Shown here: piece by piece, positions 11,906 to 21,168 of the stretch
Position numbering within the stretch: the stretch's first letter is position 1
Layout of the letters: the number at the start of each line of letters is the position of its first letter
NCBI GenBank assembly: GCA_037447655.1
Contig: JBBHKE010002064.1
Location: 62,001-126,000, forward strand
DNA: 64,000 nucleotides
Source: Zygnema cylindricum
Lineage: Eukaryota > Streptophyta > Zygnematophyceae > Zygnematales > Zygnemataceae
Direction: 5' to 3'
Notes under the pieces: generated by a model
What the model was told of the DNA's origin: nothing
Database searches by the model: none
The model's input: only the letters and a program-made list of their open reading frames with translations
Translations under genes and position numbers: made by a program

Positions 11906-13172
11906 TACTCGCTTCCGCCAAGAGAGCTTCTAAAGTCAAAAAGCTCCTATCCCCTCTAATCCGAAGAAGACAGGGTTGCTTTTCAGTACTGTACTTATTC
12001 CACAGGAAGTCTATAGCATTCGTTCCCTCAAAACCCACTGTTTTCGAAACCAGGAAATTGCAGTTTTACCCCGGGAAGTCCCCGCCAAAGCAAAAGAGAC
12101 TAAAAGTGAAGACACAAATGCACTACCACGTGGACATATATAAAAAAAAAAATAGGAATGGTTGTTTCAAATTTAACAATATCACCTTGACCACAGAAAT
12201 AAAATATAAGATGGAAGATATAAAAGATGGCGAAGCAAGCTTAACATACCCCGGCAATTTACGATAACAATGGGAGAAAGGCGAAATCTCTCCTGATGGC
12301 AGTGTAAATAGGTATGGTACTCCTTCAACCCTCGGTGTCCGCAGCTCAGAACCGACAAGACTCTTCTCAGTTTCAAGCAGCGAAAAATCCAAAAATCACC
12401 AAAGGGGACGGTAGTGCCAACAACCAGCCCGAACTATGATTTCCACATTGGACAAATCCAAAACAGAGATGGCAATAGAGTCAGACAACACAAAGATTCT
12501 CCAAAAGAAGGTTTGTTGGAAATTTTGACGGTTTTCACAGGAGACAGTACTGAAAAGCAACCTGTCTCCTTCGGCCCCAAGCGCCTTATACATCAAAGTT
12601 TGTCCAAAATCAGGTCCAAAAGTCAAACCTACGCTATCAACCAATGAGCGACCAGCAATGGCAATCAAACTGACATATGACAAAATAATGTGTACTACTC
12701 TTGGGGCAAAAAGTTGGACCTCTGACCACGGCTAGATCCGCGGCCGGAAGTTCTTATTTCTTCCACAGTTTTTAAGACAAAGTACTAAAAAGACACGGAA
12801 GTGCCAAGCTTTGACTTAATGTAATTAATTAACCACTGGTCAGCTGAATCTGAACTGAATTGCTACAGACAGCTAACAGCAAAATCTAGATTATAGTCCG
12901 GAAGTCTACGTGGCAATCCACAATGTACCCTCCACTAGGGCTGGTGGAAGCTAGTACTATGTGACGGAAATGCAATCTTTCAGACGGTAGAACTTTGTCG
13001 TCCAGCCTCCGTTAGGCACCAAACAAAGTGCGTCTTATTCAGTAGAGGAAATACTTCAATCCTTCCGGCAAGTTGTGCGGGCTTCTCCGAAATCTGAGAA
13101 TAGTACGGGTCGGAAGGGTACGGAAATCCTCGGTAATATAGAAGTGTGCCTGAAAAGAACTCGAGCTTGACA
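11906..13172 (-). other. E3 5' non-coding region (putative LTR/leader)
   Basis: About 1.27 kb between the first Gag-like codons and the right end of E3. It has no supported gene; the short frames at 12123-12392, 12396-12683 and 12980-13213 look random. It should hold the promoter of E3, but I could not find a matching direct repeat at the left end (6204-6690), so a true LTR pair is not shown. Confidence 0.4.
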
Positions 13173-13176
13173 GCCA

Positions 13177-13913
13177 ACATATTGCATTCACTATCTCCTA
13201 GTGTTCGATTCAACCTCTCAGCTACCCCATTTTATTCCAGGTTATATAGTACAGTTTTCAGGTGCTGCACTCCCTCATCTCTTAGATATTCCTCAAACTG
13301 GTTAGAGGTATATTCCCCCCCCATTATCACACCTTATCCACTTAATGGGGGTTTCATGCAACTTCTCACTCTAGGCTTTATATTCTTTGAAGTAATTTGA
13401 TGCTTCAACCTTTGTTTTGAGAAAGTAGACTCTAGAGTATCTAGACCAGTCATCGGTTATTGTTATCATAAACCTCTTTCCTCTAACCGAAGGTACTTTT
13501 GCAGGTCCCCAAATATATGTGTGGACGAAAGCTAAAACTTTCTCACCACTATATGTGGCCGTTTTGGGAAAGGGAAGTCTGTGGGCCTTACCTTGAGCAC
13601 AACCACTATAATCATCCATCATTTCATTATCCCCAAACTGAATGCCTTCTACTACCCCAAGCTTTTTCATTTCCCTCAACCTATCAAAATGCACATGTCC
13701 TAACTGCTTATGCCAAATCATCAACTTAGGAACACCGAGATAGTAAGCATTCTTCTTTTCATTACTCAGGTTAAGATTAAACATTCCTTGGCTACCCTTA
13801 TCTGCTTTGAAGTAAACTTCATCCCCATATTTAGCTGTAAAGACTCCCTTTCTAGTGAAGGTATCAAACTCTTTGTCATCTAACACAGACGTAGAGACAA
13901 GATTTTTACTCAA
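13177..13913 (-). pseudogene. E2 GAG-pre-integrase and integrase N-terminal half
   Basis: 13371-13913 encodes the pre-integrase domain and zinc-binding HHCC region: H-x4-H in WHKQLGHVHFDRL, and the Cys side reading YSGCAQGK where E4 has CSGCAQGK, so one zinc ligand is lost. The integrase core then begins (VHTYIWGPA, in which the first catalytic Asp is Tyr). 13177-13370 continues the core (SDNGG region on a shifted frame, EQNGVAERLNRTL degenerate) up to the E3 junction. The lost Cys and Asp argue against integrase activity before E3 arrived or reflect later decay. Confidence 0.85.
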
Positions 13914-14573
13914 CTAACGAATGTAGAGTACATCTAAGAATGGAAGTATAGAAGTCTTACCCTCCACTAAGACTTTTAGATCTACTGATCCCACTAGATC
14001 TGTAGTAACCACTCTCCCATCCCCATACTTTATCTCTATAGTAGGGATCTTTCTTAGCTTAGTGAAGAGATCTTTATCACGACACATATGCATGGATGCA
14101 CCTGAGTGGATGATCCATCCTTCCTGTGCACCTTCCCGAATTGCTCCAAGGGCACACTTCTGTCTCCGAGGGATCTCCTTCTCCTCCTGACTCTCGTCAA
14201 GAAGAAGCTCTCCATCCTCCTCACAAGACTCATCCTCGGTTTCTCCTGTCACATTTGTAACCACAAGTGCCTTTTTCTTCCCTCTGGAAGAACCCCCTCC
14301 ACGGTTCTCTTGGAGCCTCAGCTCTGACAGCTTGACACAATCTCCGATAAAGTGTCCCGGCTTTTTGCAAAAATGAAAAAGACCCTTTGGGGGCCTCGGT
14401 CCCCCAGAATGATCTCTTTCCCCTTTGTTCGGTTTCTTTGAGTCCTTCCCCCATCGGTCCCCTTCTGCTGCTAGAGCTTGAATGCTCTTTCCTCCTCTCC
14501 TAATCTCCATTGTGTTTTCCTGCACAAGTATCATCCTGACCACTGTGTTCCATTTCCATGAACTATTAGGCAT
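13914..14573 (-). pseudogene. E2 Gag C-terminus, zinc knuckle and protease
   Basis: A 219-codon stretch with zinc knuckle CKKPGHFIGDC preceded by HF, so the first ligand of the C-x2-C pair (E4: CHFCKKPGHYMAEC) is Phe here. The protease motif reads WIIHSGASMHMC, with His in place of the catalytic Asp of DSG. The E4 counterpart is intact (residues 300-313 and 387-389). A stop separates this block from the integrase part. Inactive copy. Confidence 0.85.
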
Positions 14574-15250
14574 TTGCTATACTCGATATACTATGTTCTC
14601 GAACTCATCTGGTAACTTCATGATAAGAGTGTTAACTTTCAATTTATTGTACCTGTCCATCCAGCACTTTCCATCTCCATATACAAACAAGAAAGATCAT
14701 TACAGAAATCTAACATCTTTCCTCCTTTGTAAATGTAACTCACTAGCTTTTGCTCAGCCAACTAGAGCTCCTGAATAGTTCCAACTATATAAATCTCCAC
14801 CAAACTCACCCACAACTCCTCGGCCTTGTAAATGTGAAGATGAGGAGTGGCCAAACCTTGAGTGAGGTGCCTCAGAATGAAGTTCTTAGCAGCCATGTTT
14901 ACATCCTCCCACATTTGAGTATTGTTCTCCGCAGTCTTCACTGTCGCCGCTCCCGGGACTATGGCAATAGGAGTGAGGGGTGTCTCCTTCCCTTTTCCCT
15001 TTTCGGACACACTGCTGTCCCCATCATATGCCTCCTCAATTGAGGCAGCCGTTGCTGCAGGAAACCTTACTCCTCCAAATCCTGGTGGAGTTCCCGAAGG
15101 TGGACGTTTCACTTGTCCACTGACGATACCCCAGTGTCGTTTTTCACACAAAGCTCCCATCATCATGGCTTCCCAATAGATGAACCCAGATCCATTGAAG
15201 GTGGGCACCCTAGAGGGTGGGCCCATAACGTGCAATTTTGTGTCCTCCAT
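14574..15250 (-). pseudogene. E2 Gag N-terminal half
   Basis: 14762-15250 encodes the Gag start (MEDTKLHVMGPPSRVPTFNG) and the copia Gag polyprotein region (YWEAMMMGALCEKRHWGIVS, ILRHLTQGLATPHL, AEELWVSLVEIY). The ATG (15248-15250) lies inside the 5' LTR, 20 bases before its end, and the frame runs through the primer site. Beyond 14762 the reading continues in pieces (MKLPDEFENIVYRV at about 14590-14640) after stops. Same arrangement as E4, E5 and E8. Confidence 0.85.
15219..15230 (-). promoter_or_regulatory. E2 primer-binding site
   Basis: In element sense it reads CGTTATGGGCCC directly after the 5' LTR. It differs by one base from the GGTTATGGGCCC of E5, E7 and E8, which is complementary to the anticodon arm of eukaryotic initiator tRNA-Met. 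The same bases encode the V-M-G of the Gag N-terminus. Confidence 0.85.
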
Positions 15251-16243
15251 TGGACCACAGAATACAAGAAGCCTCTAGATAGTATTTAACTAGCCCACTT
15301 CAAGCCACAACCATTGCTGTCCAGGAAGGCAAAATGACAATTTGACTGCACCCTTATGCAGCTTGGACTCCCCTGAGTTCGTAGCAAAATAAATCACTAA
15401 AAACGGCCAACCAGGCGATAAGTTATGAGCTGGCAAATATACCAAGTTTTATGCAAACTCTCAAAGAGAGAGAGGTTCCTATCTACCAAATTCTCTAAGT
15501 CCTAAATCCCTCTCAGAACCCCTATCTATTGAAGTACAAACCAATTAGATAACTGTGGGGTACACAAAAGTACTATCGCCGATGTACTTTTTGTACGGCC
15601 TATGTACGGCAACGCCATTGAGTGGATGCGTGTCCACTTTTCACTTGTCCTTATGTTCGCTGGAATTCTTGCGACCAAATGTCATCCCTCTGCATGGCGC
15701 CACGTCATGCCACGTCCATAAGCGCCAAAAGTGACCATTCCGCGATCTCGGCATTGACATATGCCGTCGAATTAGATTAGACAGTAAATGTCCGCCGTCA
15801 AAAACAAATGTCCGATTCATTTGTTTTCGTGCGAGATAATGTTCGCAATTTATATAATACCTGGTTCCATGTTCTTTCGTTCGTAATTCCGTTAATCGAA
15901 TTCATTGTCGTAACATTGTTTAAATAAATATCAAACCTAATGTATTCTAACGGACTTCTACGACAGACTGGTTAGAGCTAACGGCTAAGCCACGCTCTAC
16001 CGGTCGGATGTTCGAGTCCTCCCGGACTCAACCTTTTGTTGAGAGTGACATAAGTCACTCTTTAGCCCTGCCTGCTTAAGCTAGGACAACCATGGCTCAG
16101 CCATCGTCTCTATCCCTCAGTGACTACGACAAGTATGGTGGGTAGAGAGAGGAGGCGGAGGCAGTCTGTCCGCCTTTTTCCTTTTTCTATTTTGTACTAA
16201 ATTCTTACCTAGAAAATACCATGTAAAACTAATAATTTTAACA
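15231..16243 (-). repeat. E2 5' LTR (1013 bp)
   Basis: Starts TGCAATTTTG on the plus strand and ends TTTTAACA before the ATAAG duplication. It aligns along its whole length with the 3' LTR at 2905-3916, with scattered substitutions. It contains the antisense tRNA-like module at 15961-16037 and the conserved palindrome and hairpin near 16090-16155. It carries the first 20 coding bases of gag at its internal end. Confidence 0.9.
15961..16037 (+). other. tRNA-like module in E2 5' LTR
   Basis: Same module as at 3636-3710: GGTTAGAGC D-arm-like stretch, T arm with TTCGAGT loop (16011-16017), and T4 at 16034-16037. One B-box base differs (TGTTCGAGTCC). It is antisense to E2. Confidence 0.55.
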
Positions 16244-16248
16244 ATAAG

Positions 16249-17095
16249 TGGCTGTTTTGGGAAAGGGTAATACGTGTGCTTTACCTTGAGCACATCCACT
16301 ACAATGACTTATATTATCACTCTCACTAAACTTAATCGGTTCCACCACTCCCATTTTTTTCATCTCTCTTAACTTATCTAGATTCACATGCCCAAGCCTC
16401 TTATGCCACATCATAATATCATGAACACCAACATAATAAAGTTTCTTTGTTTCATTACTTAAAATCAGCCTAAACATCCCTTGGCTACCTTTCTCAGCAA
16501 TGAAATAAACATCCTCCTCAAAACAAGCAGTAAAGACTCCTTCCCTTGTGCTAGTAAAAAAACCCTTATCATCTAATACAGATGTAGAGATGAGGTTTTT
16601 GTTAAGCTCCAGAATAAATTATACATCGGAGAATGTTTTTATGGATGTCTTTCTTTCTAGTAACACTTTCAGATCTACCTATCATACAAGAGTAGTAGTG
16701 ACTATCCTCCCATCCCCGTACTCTATCTCTACGGTGGGAATCTTTCTTTTTTTAGTGAACATGTGCTTATCCTTACACATGTGCATGGAGGCACCTATTC
16801 TATAATCCAGCCTGCTTCACCTTTCAATCCACCGAAAGCACATATCTGCCTTCGTGGAATTTCGACCTCGTTTTTCGCCTCCAACTCCTCATCTAAAAGG
16901 AGTTCATCGTCCTCGTCCTTCGATTCCGCCTCATGTACCTATGTCACAAGGGCCTTTTTCTTTCCTCTCGGGGTACCACCGGTCTGCCCCTCCTTTAACC
17001 GAAGCTCAGTTAGCTTAGTGCACTCTGCCATATAGTGCCCCGGTTTCTTACAAAAATGACATAAACCTTTGGGAGCCCTTGGTCCGAACTCGTCG
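16249..17095 (-). pseudogene. E1 gag-pol, 5' half: zinc knuckle, protease, pre-integrase
   Basis: 16249-16477 encodes the HHCC region (MMWHKRLGHVNLDKLREMKK; CSGC with a His beside it) and continues the integrase broken by E2. 16480-16800 is the pre-integrase and protease region in several frames (the bases for the SMHMCK motif are at about 16780). 16800-17095 covers the acidic Gag tail and the zinc knuckle (CHFCKKPGHYMAEC region, 17030-17070). At about 17096 the reading stops and LTR sequence begins, so roughly 900 bases of gag, the primer site and the LTR tip are deleted. Confidence 0.8.
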
Positions 17096-17641
17096 CTAAG
17101 TGGACAGCTTCCAAGAAGCCTCTAGGATAACCCTGACCCCTTTGTATTTCAGCAAGAATAACTGCCACCCTGGAAAACAAAAACTCTGACCACCTTCACC
17201 CCTATGAAGGTAAGACTCAGTTAAGTCGATAGCAAAAAGAATCTGTGAATTTGCTCCCTTGAGCAGTAAGTTTTGGAGGGTCAAAGTTGACCTTTTGTAC
17301 AGAAGCTCTTTGGGAGAGAGGGACCTATTTACCATTTTTTTCTCAGTCGTATCTCTCTCACAAACTCTATCTACAAACGTACGTAGCCAATCATATTACA
17401 CTTCCATACACAAAAGTATTGCTGCCGGTGTACTTTCTGTACGGATATTGTACGACATGGCCAAAAATTCGACACATGTGATATCCGCATTCGGTCGCAT
17501 AATTCCCAGAGTTGACGCGATCCAACGCAATTTCACCACGTGTCATCCGATGTGGCGATAACCACAAACCGCCGAGATTCTCTTTCGCGATGTCGGCTTT
17601 CTTTTTGGCCGTCAGATTGAATGCAGTTTTCAATCAGAGCC

Positions 17642-18733
17642 TGAAATTCTATTGGCTCCATTGCCATTAGAATTCCCAGATCCAAAAGAAGCTAATCTAG
17701 ATAGTGTCGACTCCAAGTTGATATAAACCCAAATGAATGATCCCTTGACAATCAGAACCCCAATAAAGCTTCACCCCTGTGAAGAGAAGACCTTCTGTGT
17801 GCTCAGTTCCACCACAGAATGCAAAGCTTGAATATGTGTTTTGGACAATATTCCCCACTTTGAGCTTCCCACTGAATAATAGCCACCGTGGCACGAAAAG
17901 ACTCTGACTGACTACATCTCTGTGTAGCTTGGACTCCCCTGAGTCCGCAGCAAAAAGAATCACTGAATTTGCTCACCCGAGCATTAAGTTATGGTTGTTC
18001 AAAGATGACCTTTATAGTTGCAAGCTCTCTTAGAGAGTGGTACCTAAATATCACTAAGTCTTGCTCTGCCTACTCACGACTACCTACTACTAAACCCTAG
18101 TCCAATAGGAACACTATATAGTACAAAAAGGTACGATGGGCGATGTACTTATTGTACGGCCATTGTACGACATGGTCTACAAGGTGACATTTGCCAAATC
18201 GGGAGCCATGGTTCCTCCTCCCATCTTCTCCGATATCAAATAATGTGGCGCCACGTGGCAACGCGTGAGTCTATCCCCAAAGGCCGCCGAGAGCTATTTG
18301 TGGGTGGCGGCTGTAATGGTCGCCGTCCTATCAGTTGTATTTATACGGCTTTGATTCGCTTCCATGCATGATTAATGCGCGTTTTCGTTAGTCTGCTGCG
18401 AATAAGTCTTTTAGATCAATAGATATATATGCGTAAAACATATTATGTGCATCGTTTCGTTTGTGCCTTAATGGATAAGGCGTAGGTATAAATAGTAATC
18501 TGCAGACCCCGGTTTAAATCCGGCGTGAAGCACTATTTTACAATAACTAGTAAAATACCTTCTAATTTATTCTGTCTCCTTCTAAATGACACAGCAACCA
18601 TGGCCTACCTTTGGTCCTCTCTTTCTCTCTCTCTACATTATAACTTAAATATAGAAGTGAACTATTAATTACCTTTTTCCAACACTCTATTTATTTTTCC
18701 AATGCAGACCTAGAAAATACATAAATTTCAACA
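17642..18733 (-). repeat. Solo LTR (E8-like family) inserted in the E1 5' LTR
   Basis: 1092 bp, TG...CA ends, flanked by GAGCC (17637-17641) and GAGTC (18734-18738), a 5-bp duplication with one change. The inner end matches the E8 LTR (region of AATCTAGATAGTG, CTTGACAATCAGAACCCC). No internal domain remains, as expected after LTR-LTR recombination. It carries its own tRNA-like module. Confidence 0.88.
18463..18539 (+). other. tRNA-like module in the solo LTR
   Basis: The stretch GCCTTAATGGATAAGGCG (18465-18482) looks like a tRNA-Arg-type D arm. A B-box, GGTTTAAATCC, lies at 18511-18521 with four of five T-stem pairs, and T4 follows at 18536-18539. It is antisense to the LTR. This is the most tRNA-like D arm of the set. 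Confidence 0.6.
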
Positions 18734-18900
18734 GAGTCGTCATAAATACTTGTGCGGCATTTGTTTCGTTTAAAGAACAAATGCGCGGTACTTGTTTCTT
18801 ATCCGTACCGTAATCCATACTTCTACATAATTGACTCTATGTATTCCGTAAGCAGTTCCGTTAAAATAAATATCAAACCCTATAGCATGTATCATTAGCT

Positions 18901-18990
18901 CTAGACCTAAAGGATAAGGTTAACGGCTACCAGCTGCTTGATGTCCGGCAGGTTCCAAGATCAAATCTTGGTTGCATCACTAATCCTTTT
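18901..18990 (+). other. tRNA-like module in the E1 5' LTR
   Basis: A D-arm-like stretch, AAAGGATAAGGTTAACGGC, is followed by a perfect 5-bp T stem (CCAAG 18955-18959, CTTGG 18967-18971) with a 7-base loop ATCAAAT, then T4 at 18987-18990. It is antisense to E1. Confidence 0.6.
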
Positions 18991-19187
18991 AGTAAATCTA
19001 CCATTCAATAAATCAACTAATCTATTTCCCGTAAACCTCTAGATAGTCTAGGTAGCCATGGCTCTAGCTTCCTCTCCAACTTCTCAGTGACTATAACAAG
19101 TGTGGGAGTTGGAGAGAGAAGTTAGAGATAGACTGCCTCAGCTACTTTCTGTATTTCTATTTAGACCTAGAAAATACTGAAAAAGGA

Positions 19188-19285
19188 CCATCAATTTCTA
19201 CACTTTCTTCCAGCACTTCCCCCTCTTCCACAGGCTCCATCAATTTCTACACTTTCTTCCAGCACTTCCACCTCTTCCATAAGCT
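19188..19285. repeat. 49-bp tandem duplication spanning the E1 LTR end and its flank
   Basis: Units 19188-19236 and 19237-19285 are nearly identical. Each contains the last 15 bases of the E1 LTR followed by flanking DNA (CTTTCTTCCAGCACTTCC). The second LTR tip is therefore a copy, not a second insertion. Confidence 0.85.
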
Positions 19286-20101
19286 CTTCCCCATCCTCTA
19301 TAGGCTCGCACGACGTGGTTCTCGAGGGGTCATAATCTTCGTCGACTTCTTTATCCCCTTCTACTTCGCGGGTAGCTTCTTCTTCCGCTCCAACCTCTTC
19401 ATCCAGTAACTCCCCCTACGACACACTTCACGTTACTACCTTGTCCCTCCCCGTCCTTTCCCTCCCCACCTCCTCCCATTCTTCCATCTCCTCTATTTCC
19501 ACACCGAATTCCTCCCCCTCCCTGAATTCCATCCCCATTCAAACCCTTTCCCTACGACCCTCCCCCATCGCCTCCCTGTTCCCTAATACGTCTTTAGTTG
19601 CCTCCCTCTCTCTTACTACCACCTCCGCCTTGGTATTTCTGGCCTAGCCGCATCTCCCACATCCCCTACAGTAAGAGACTCCTCCCTTTCTCTATAAAAA
19701 TCCTTCTTTCGCATTCTACCCTTTTCTACCGCCTCCTCAGCCAACCTTTGCTTTTCTTCTACCTACGCTATTTCCCTCGCCCTAACCAGTTCTGCGCTTT
19801 CTTGACGTTCTCTTTTTACACCCTCCCTTACCAATACCTCCCTCTCTTCCCTAGTTGCTTGTATAACTGCCTCCCTTCCCTCACTAAGTTCTCCCCACTT
19901 GGTATATCACCCCCCGCCTTGTTTTCCGTCGGCCGTTAATGATATCGTCGATGAATGGCAGAGCAAAGTTGTTTGAATGGTCGACGGCCGCCCTCCATGG
20001 AGAGAAAAAACTATTGCGTACCGGGAAGCCAAGCAGGTACACGGTTGATTGAGACAAATGAATCCTAAAAGACACACTTTTACCCAGACAATTACTCCAT
20101 A
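19203..20101 (-). pseudogene. Decayed acidic/coiled-coil coding region related to the frame at 59.9 kb
   Basis: On the minus strand, 19250-19430 encodes an acidic segment (GELLDEEVGAEEEATREVEG, then KEVDEDYDPS and IEDGEELMEE) that parallels the frame at 59864-60060 residue by residue (GDLLNDRIRADEEGVREV, KEVDEEYEPS, IEEGEELTEE). Upstream, 19680-19910 reads as charged heptad-like protein (EEREVLVREGVKRERQES, VEEKQRLAEEAVEKGRMR). Stops and shifts break it, and E4 sits at its upstream edge. No function is known to me. The plus strand here is C/T-rich and its frames are shadows. Confidence 0.55.
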
Positions 20102-20106
20102 GTTAT

Positions 20107-21155
20107 TGAAACTCTGAGACCTCCATAAGTCCTCAGAGTGGACAGCTTCCAAGAAGCCTCTAGGATAATCCTGACCCCTTTGTGTTTAAGCAAAAATAAC
20201 TGCCACCCTGGCAGACAAAAACTCTGACCAACTTCACCCCTGTGAAGACAAGACTCCCCTGAGTCGATAGCAAAAAGAATCTCTGAATTTGCTCCCCTGA
20301 GCAGTAAGTTATGGAGGGTCAAAGTTGACCTTTTGTACAGGAGCTCTCTGGGAGAGAGGGTCCTATCTTCTAATTTTTCTAAGTCCTATCTCTCTCACAG
20401 ACTCTATCTACTGATGTACGGAACCAATCAGAATTGAGTTCCGTACGCAAAAGTACAGCTGCCGGTGTACTTTATGTACGGACATTGTACGACATGGCCA
20501 AAATGTCGACACATGTCAAATCCGGATTCGGTGCCATAATCTCCGGAGTTTCCACAATCCAACGGAATTTTGCCACGCGTCATCCGATGTGGCGATGGCC
20601 ACAAACCGCCGAAATCTTCCTCCGCGATCTCGGCGCTAATCCCGGCCGTCCGATTAAATTCGGCTTTAATCGTGGCCGTAATAAATACATGCGCGGTATT
20701 TGTTTCATTTACGAAACAAATGCGCGGTACTGATTTATGACCGTACCGTAAGTCGTACATTACATATTACTGGATCTATGTATCCCGTAATTAATTCTAG
20801 TTAAATGGTTTATCGCTTGTATACATATCTAAATAATTATCAAACTATATGCTAGGTAACACTATCGCTAGATGAAACGGCTAAGGCTACCGGCTACTTC
20901 GTATCTGCCGGCCGGCAGGTACAAGGATCAAATCCTGCCGCCGGCACATACATTTTAATTAAATATATAAACCCTAATATAAAATTCCCGTAAACCTCAG
21001 GATAGCCAAGGTAGCCATGGCTCTAGCTTCCTCTCCAATTTCTCAGTGACTGCGACAAGTTTGAGAGTTGGAGAGAGAAGTTAGAGATAGACTGCCTCGA
21101 CTTCTATATTTCTTTTCAGACCTAGAAAATACTAATAAAACCATTAGTTTCTACA
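20107..21155 (-). repeat. E4 3' LTR (1049 bp)
   Basis: Begins TGAAACTCTG and ends TTTCTACA on the plus strand. Contains palindrome AGCCATGGCT (21013-21022), hairpin arms 21031-21040 and 21066-21075, an inverted pair ATTTGTTTC/GAAACAAAT near 20697-20722, and the tRNA-like module. A 110-codon minus-strand frame inside it (20428-20760) recurs identically in the other LTR and has no recognisable product. Confidence 0.95.
20871..20956 (+). other. tRNA-like module in E4 3' LTR
   Basis: GATGAAACGGCTAAGGC (A-box-like), B-box GGATCAAATCC (20925-20935) and T4 at 20953-20956. The T stem keeps three of five pairs, so this module is more worn than those of E1, E6 and E8. It is antisense to E4. Confidence 0.5.
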
Positions 21156-21168
21156 CTCCCCTTACTTT

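Larger units (their letters stand above)
6204..13172 (-). mobile_element. E3: gag-protease insertion of non-copia type inside E2 integrase
   Basis: Bounded by TGTCGAGC on the left and GCTTGACA on the right (TG...CA ends, roughly 8-bp inverted termini) with a 4-bp target duplication GCCA (6200-6203 and 13173-13176). The E2 integrase codons resume exactly after it. All coding signal is on the minus strand: a proline-rich N-terminal part, a capsid-like region, two CCHC-type zinc knuckles and a retropepsin. I found no reverse transcriptase, RNase H or integrase motif, and no long direct repeat at its ends. GC content is clearly higher than in the surrounding copia DNA. It may be a Ty3/gypsy-like element that lost pol, or a gag-protease element mobilised in trans. 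Confidence 0.65.
2905..16243 (-). mobile_element. E2: Ty1/copia LTR retrotransposon inserted in E1
   Basis: Minus-strand element with LTRs 2905-3916 and 15231-16243. The flanking 5-bp target duplication is ATAAG at 2900-2904 and 16244-16248. Joining the two flanks restores the E1 integrase reading as seen in E6. Its LTR belongs to the same family as that of E5 (start TGTTGAAAT, end AATTGCA). Internally it reads gag, zinc knuckle, protease, integrase, reverse transcriptase and RNase H, broken by E3 within integrase at 6204-13172. The LTRs differ at many positions, and the protease Asp and several frames are lost, so it is old and defective. Confidence 0.93.
1..19202 (-). mobile_element. E1: Ty1/copia LTR retrotransposon, interrupted, left end outside window
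   Basis: Minus-strand copia element of the same clade as E4. Its 3' LTR (1-245) is cut by the window edge, and the 5' LTR ends at 19202 with the usual terminus (...TTTCTACA on the plus strand). The pol frame runs 246-2899, is broken by E2 (2905-16243) and resumes in register at 16249. The rejoined flanks match the uninterrupted sequence in E6 around 43260. A solo LTR splits the 5' LTR. The gag N-terminus, primer site and LTR tip are deleted at about 17096. It is the oldest element of its nest and cannot be autonomous. Confidence 0.9.
17096..19202 (-). repeat. E1 5' LTR, tip deleted and split by a solo LTR
   Basis: Parts 17096-17641 and 18739-19202 together match the E6 and E4 LTR layout. The inner tip (about 40 bases) is missing. 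The right end TTTCTACA (19195-19202) is the normal terminus. It contains the tRNA-like module at 18901-18990, palindrome AGCCATGGCT near 19054 and a hairpin with perfect 10-bp arms (19072-19081 and 19107-19116). Confidence 0.85.

Noticed and set aside
12123-12683. Small genes in the E3 5' region
   Set aside because: Overlapping short frames on both strands without domain, repeat or codon support.
17096-17100. An insertion site with target duplication at the E1 gag/LTR junction
   Set aside because: No duplication or element end is present; the simplest reading is a deletion joining gag to the LTR.
19441-19939. Plus-strand proteins in the C/T-rich stretch
   Set aside because: Composition-driven open frames; the minus strand shows homology to the frame at 59.9 kb.
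20428-20760. A conserved 110-codon protein, repeated at 25829-26161
   Set aside because: It lies wholly inside the two identical E4 LTRs; identity follows from the LTRs, and related LTRs do not keep the frame.
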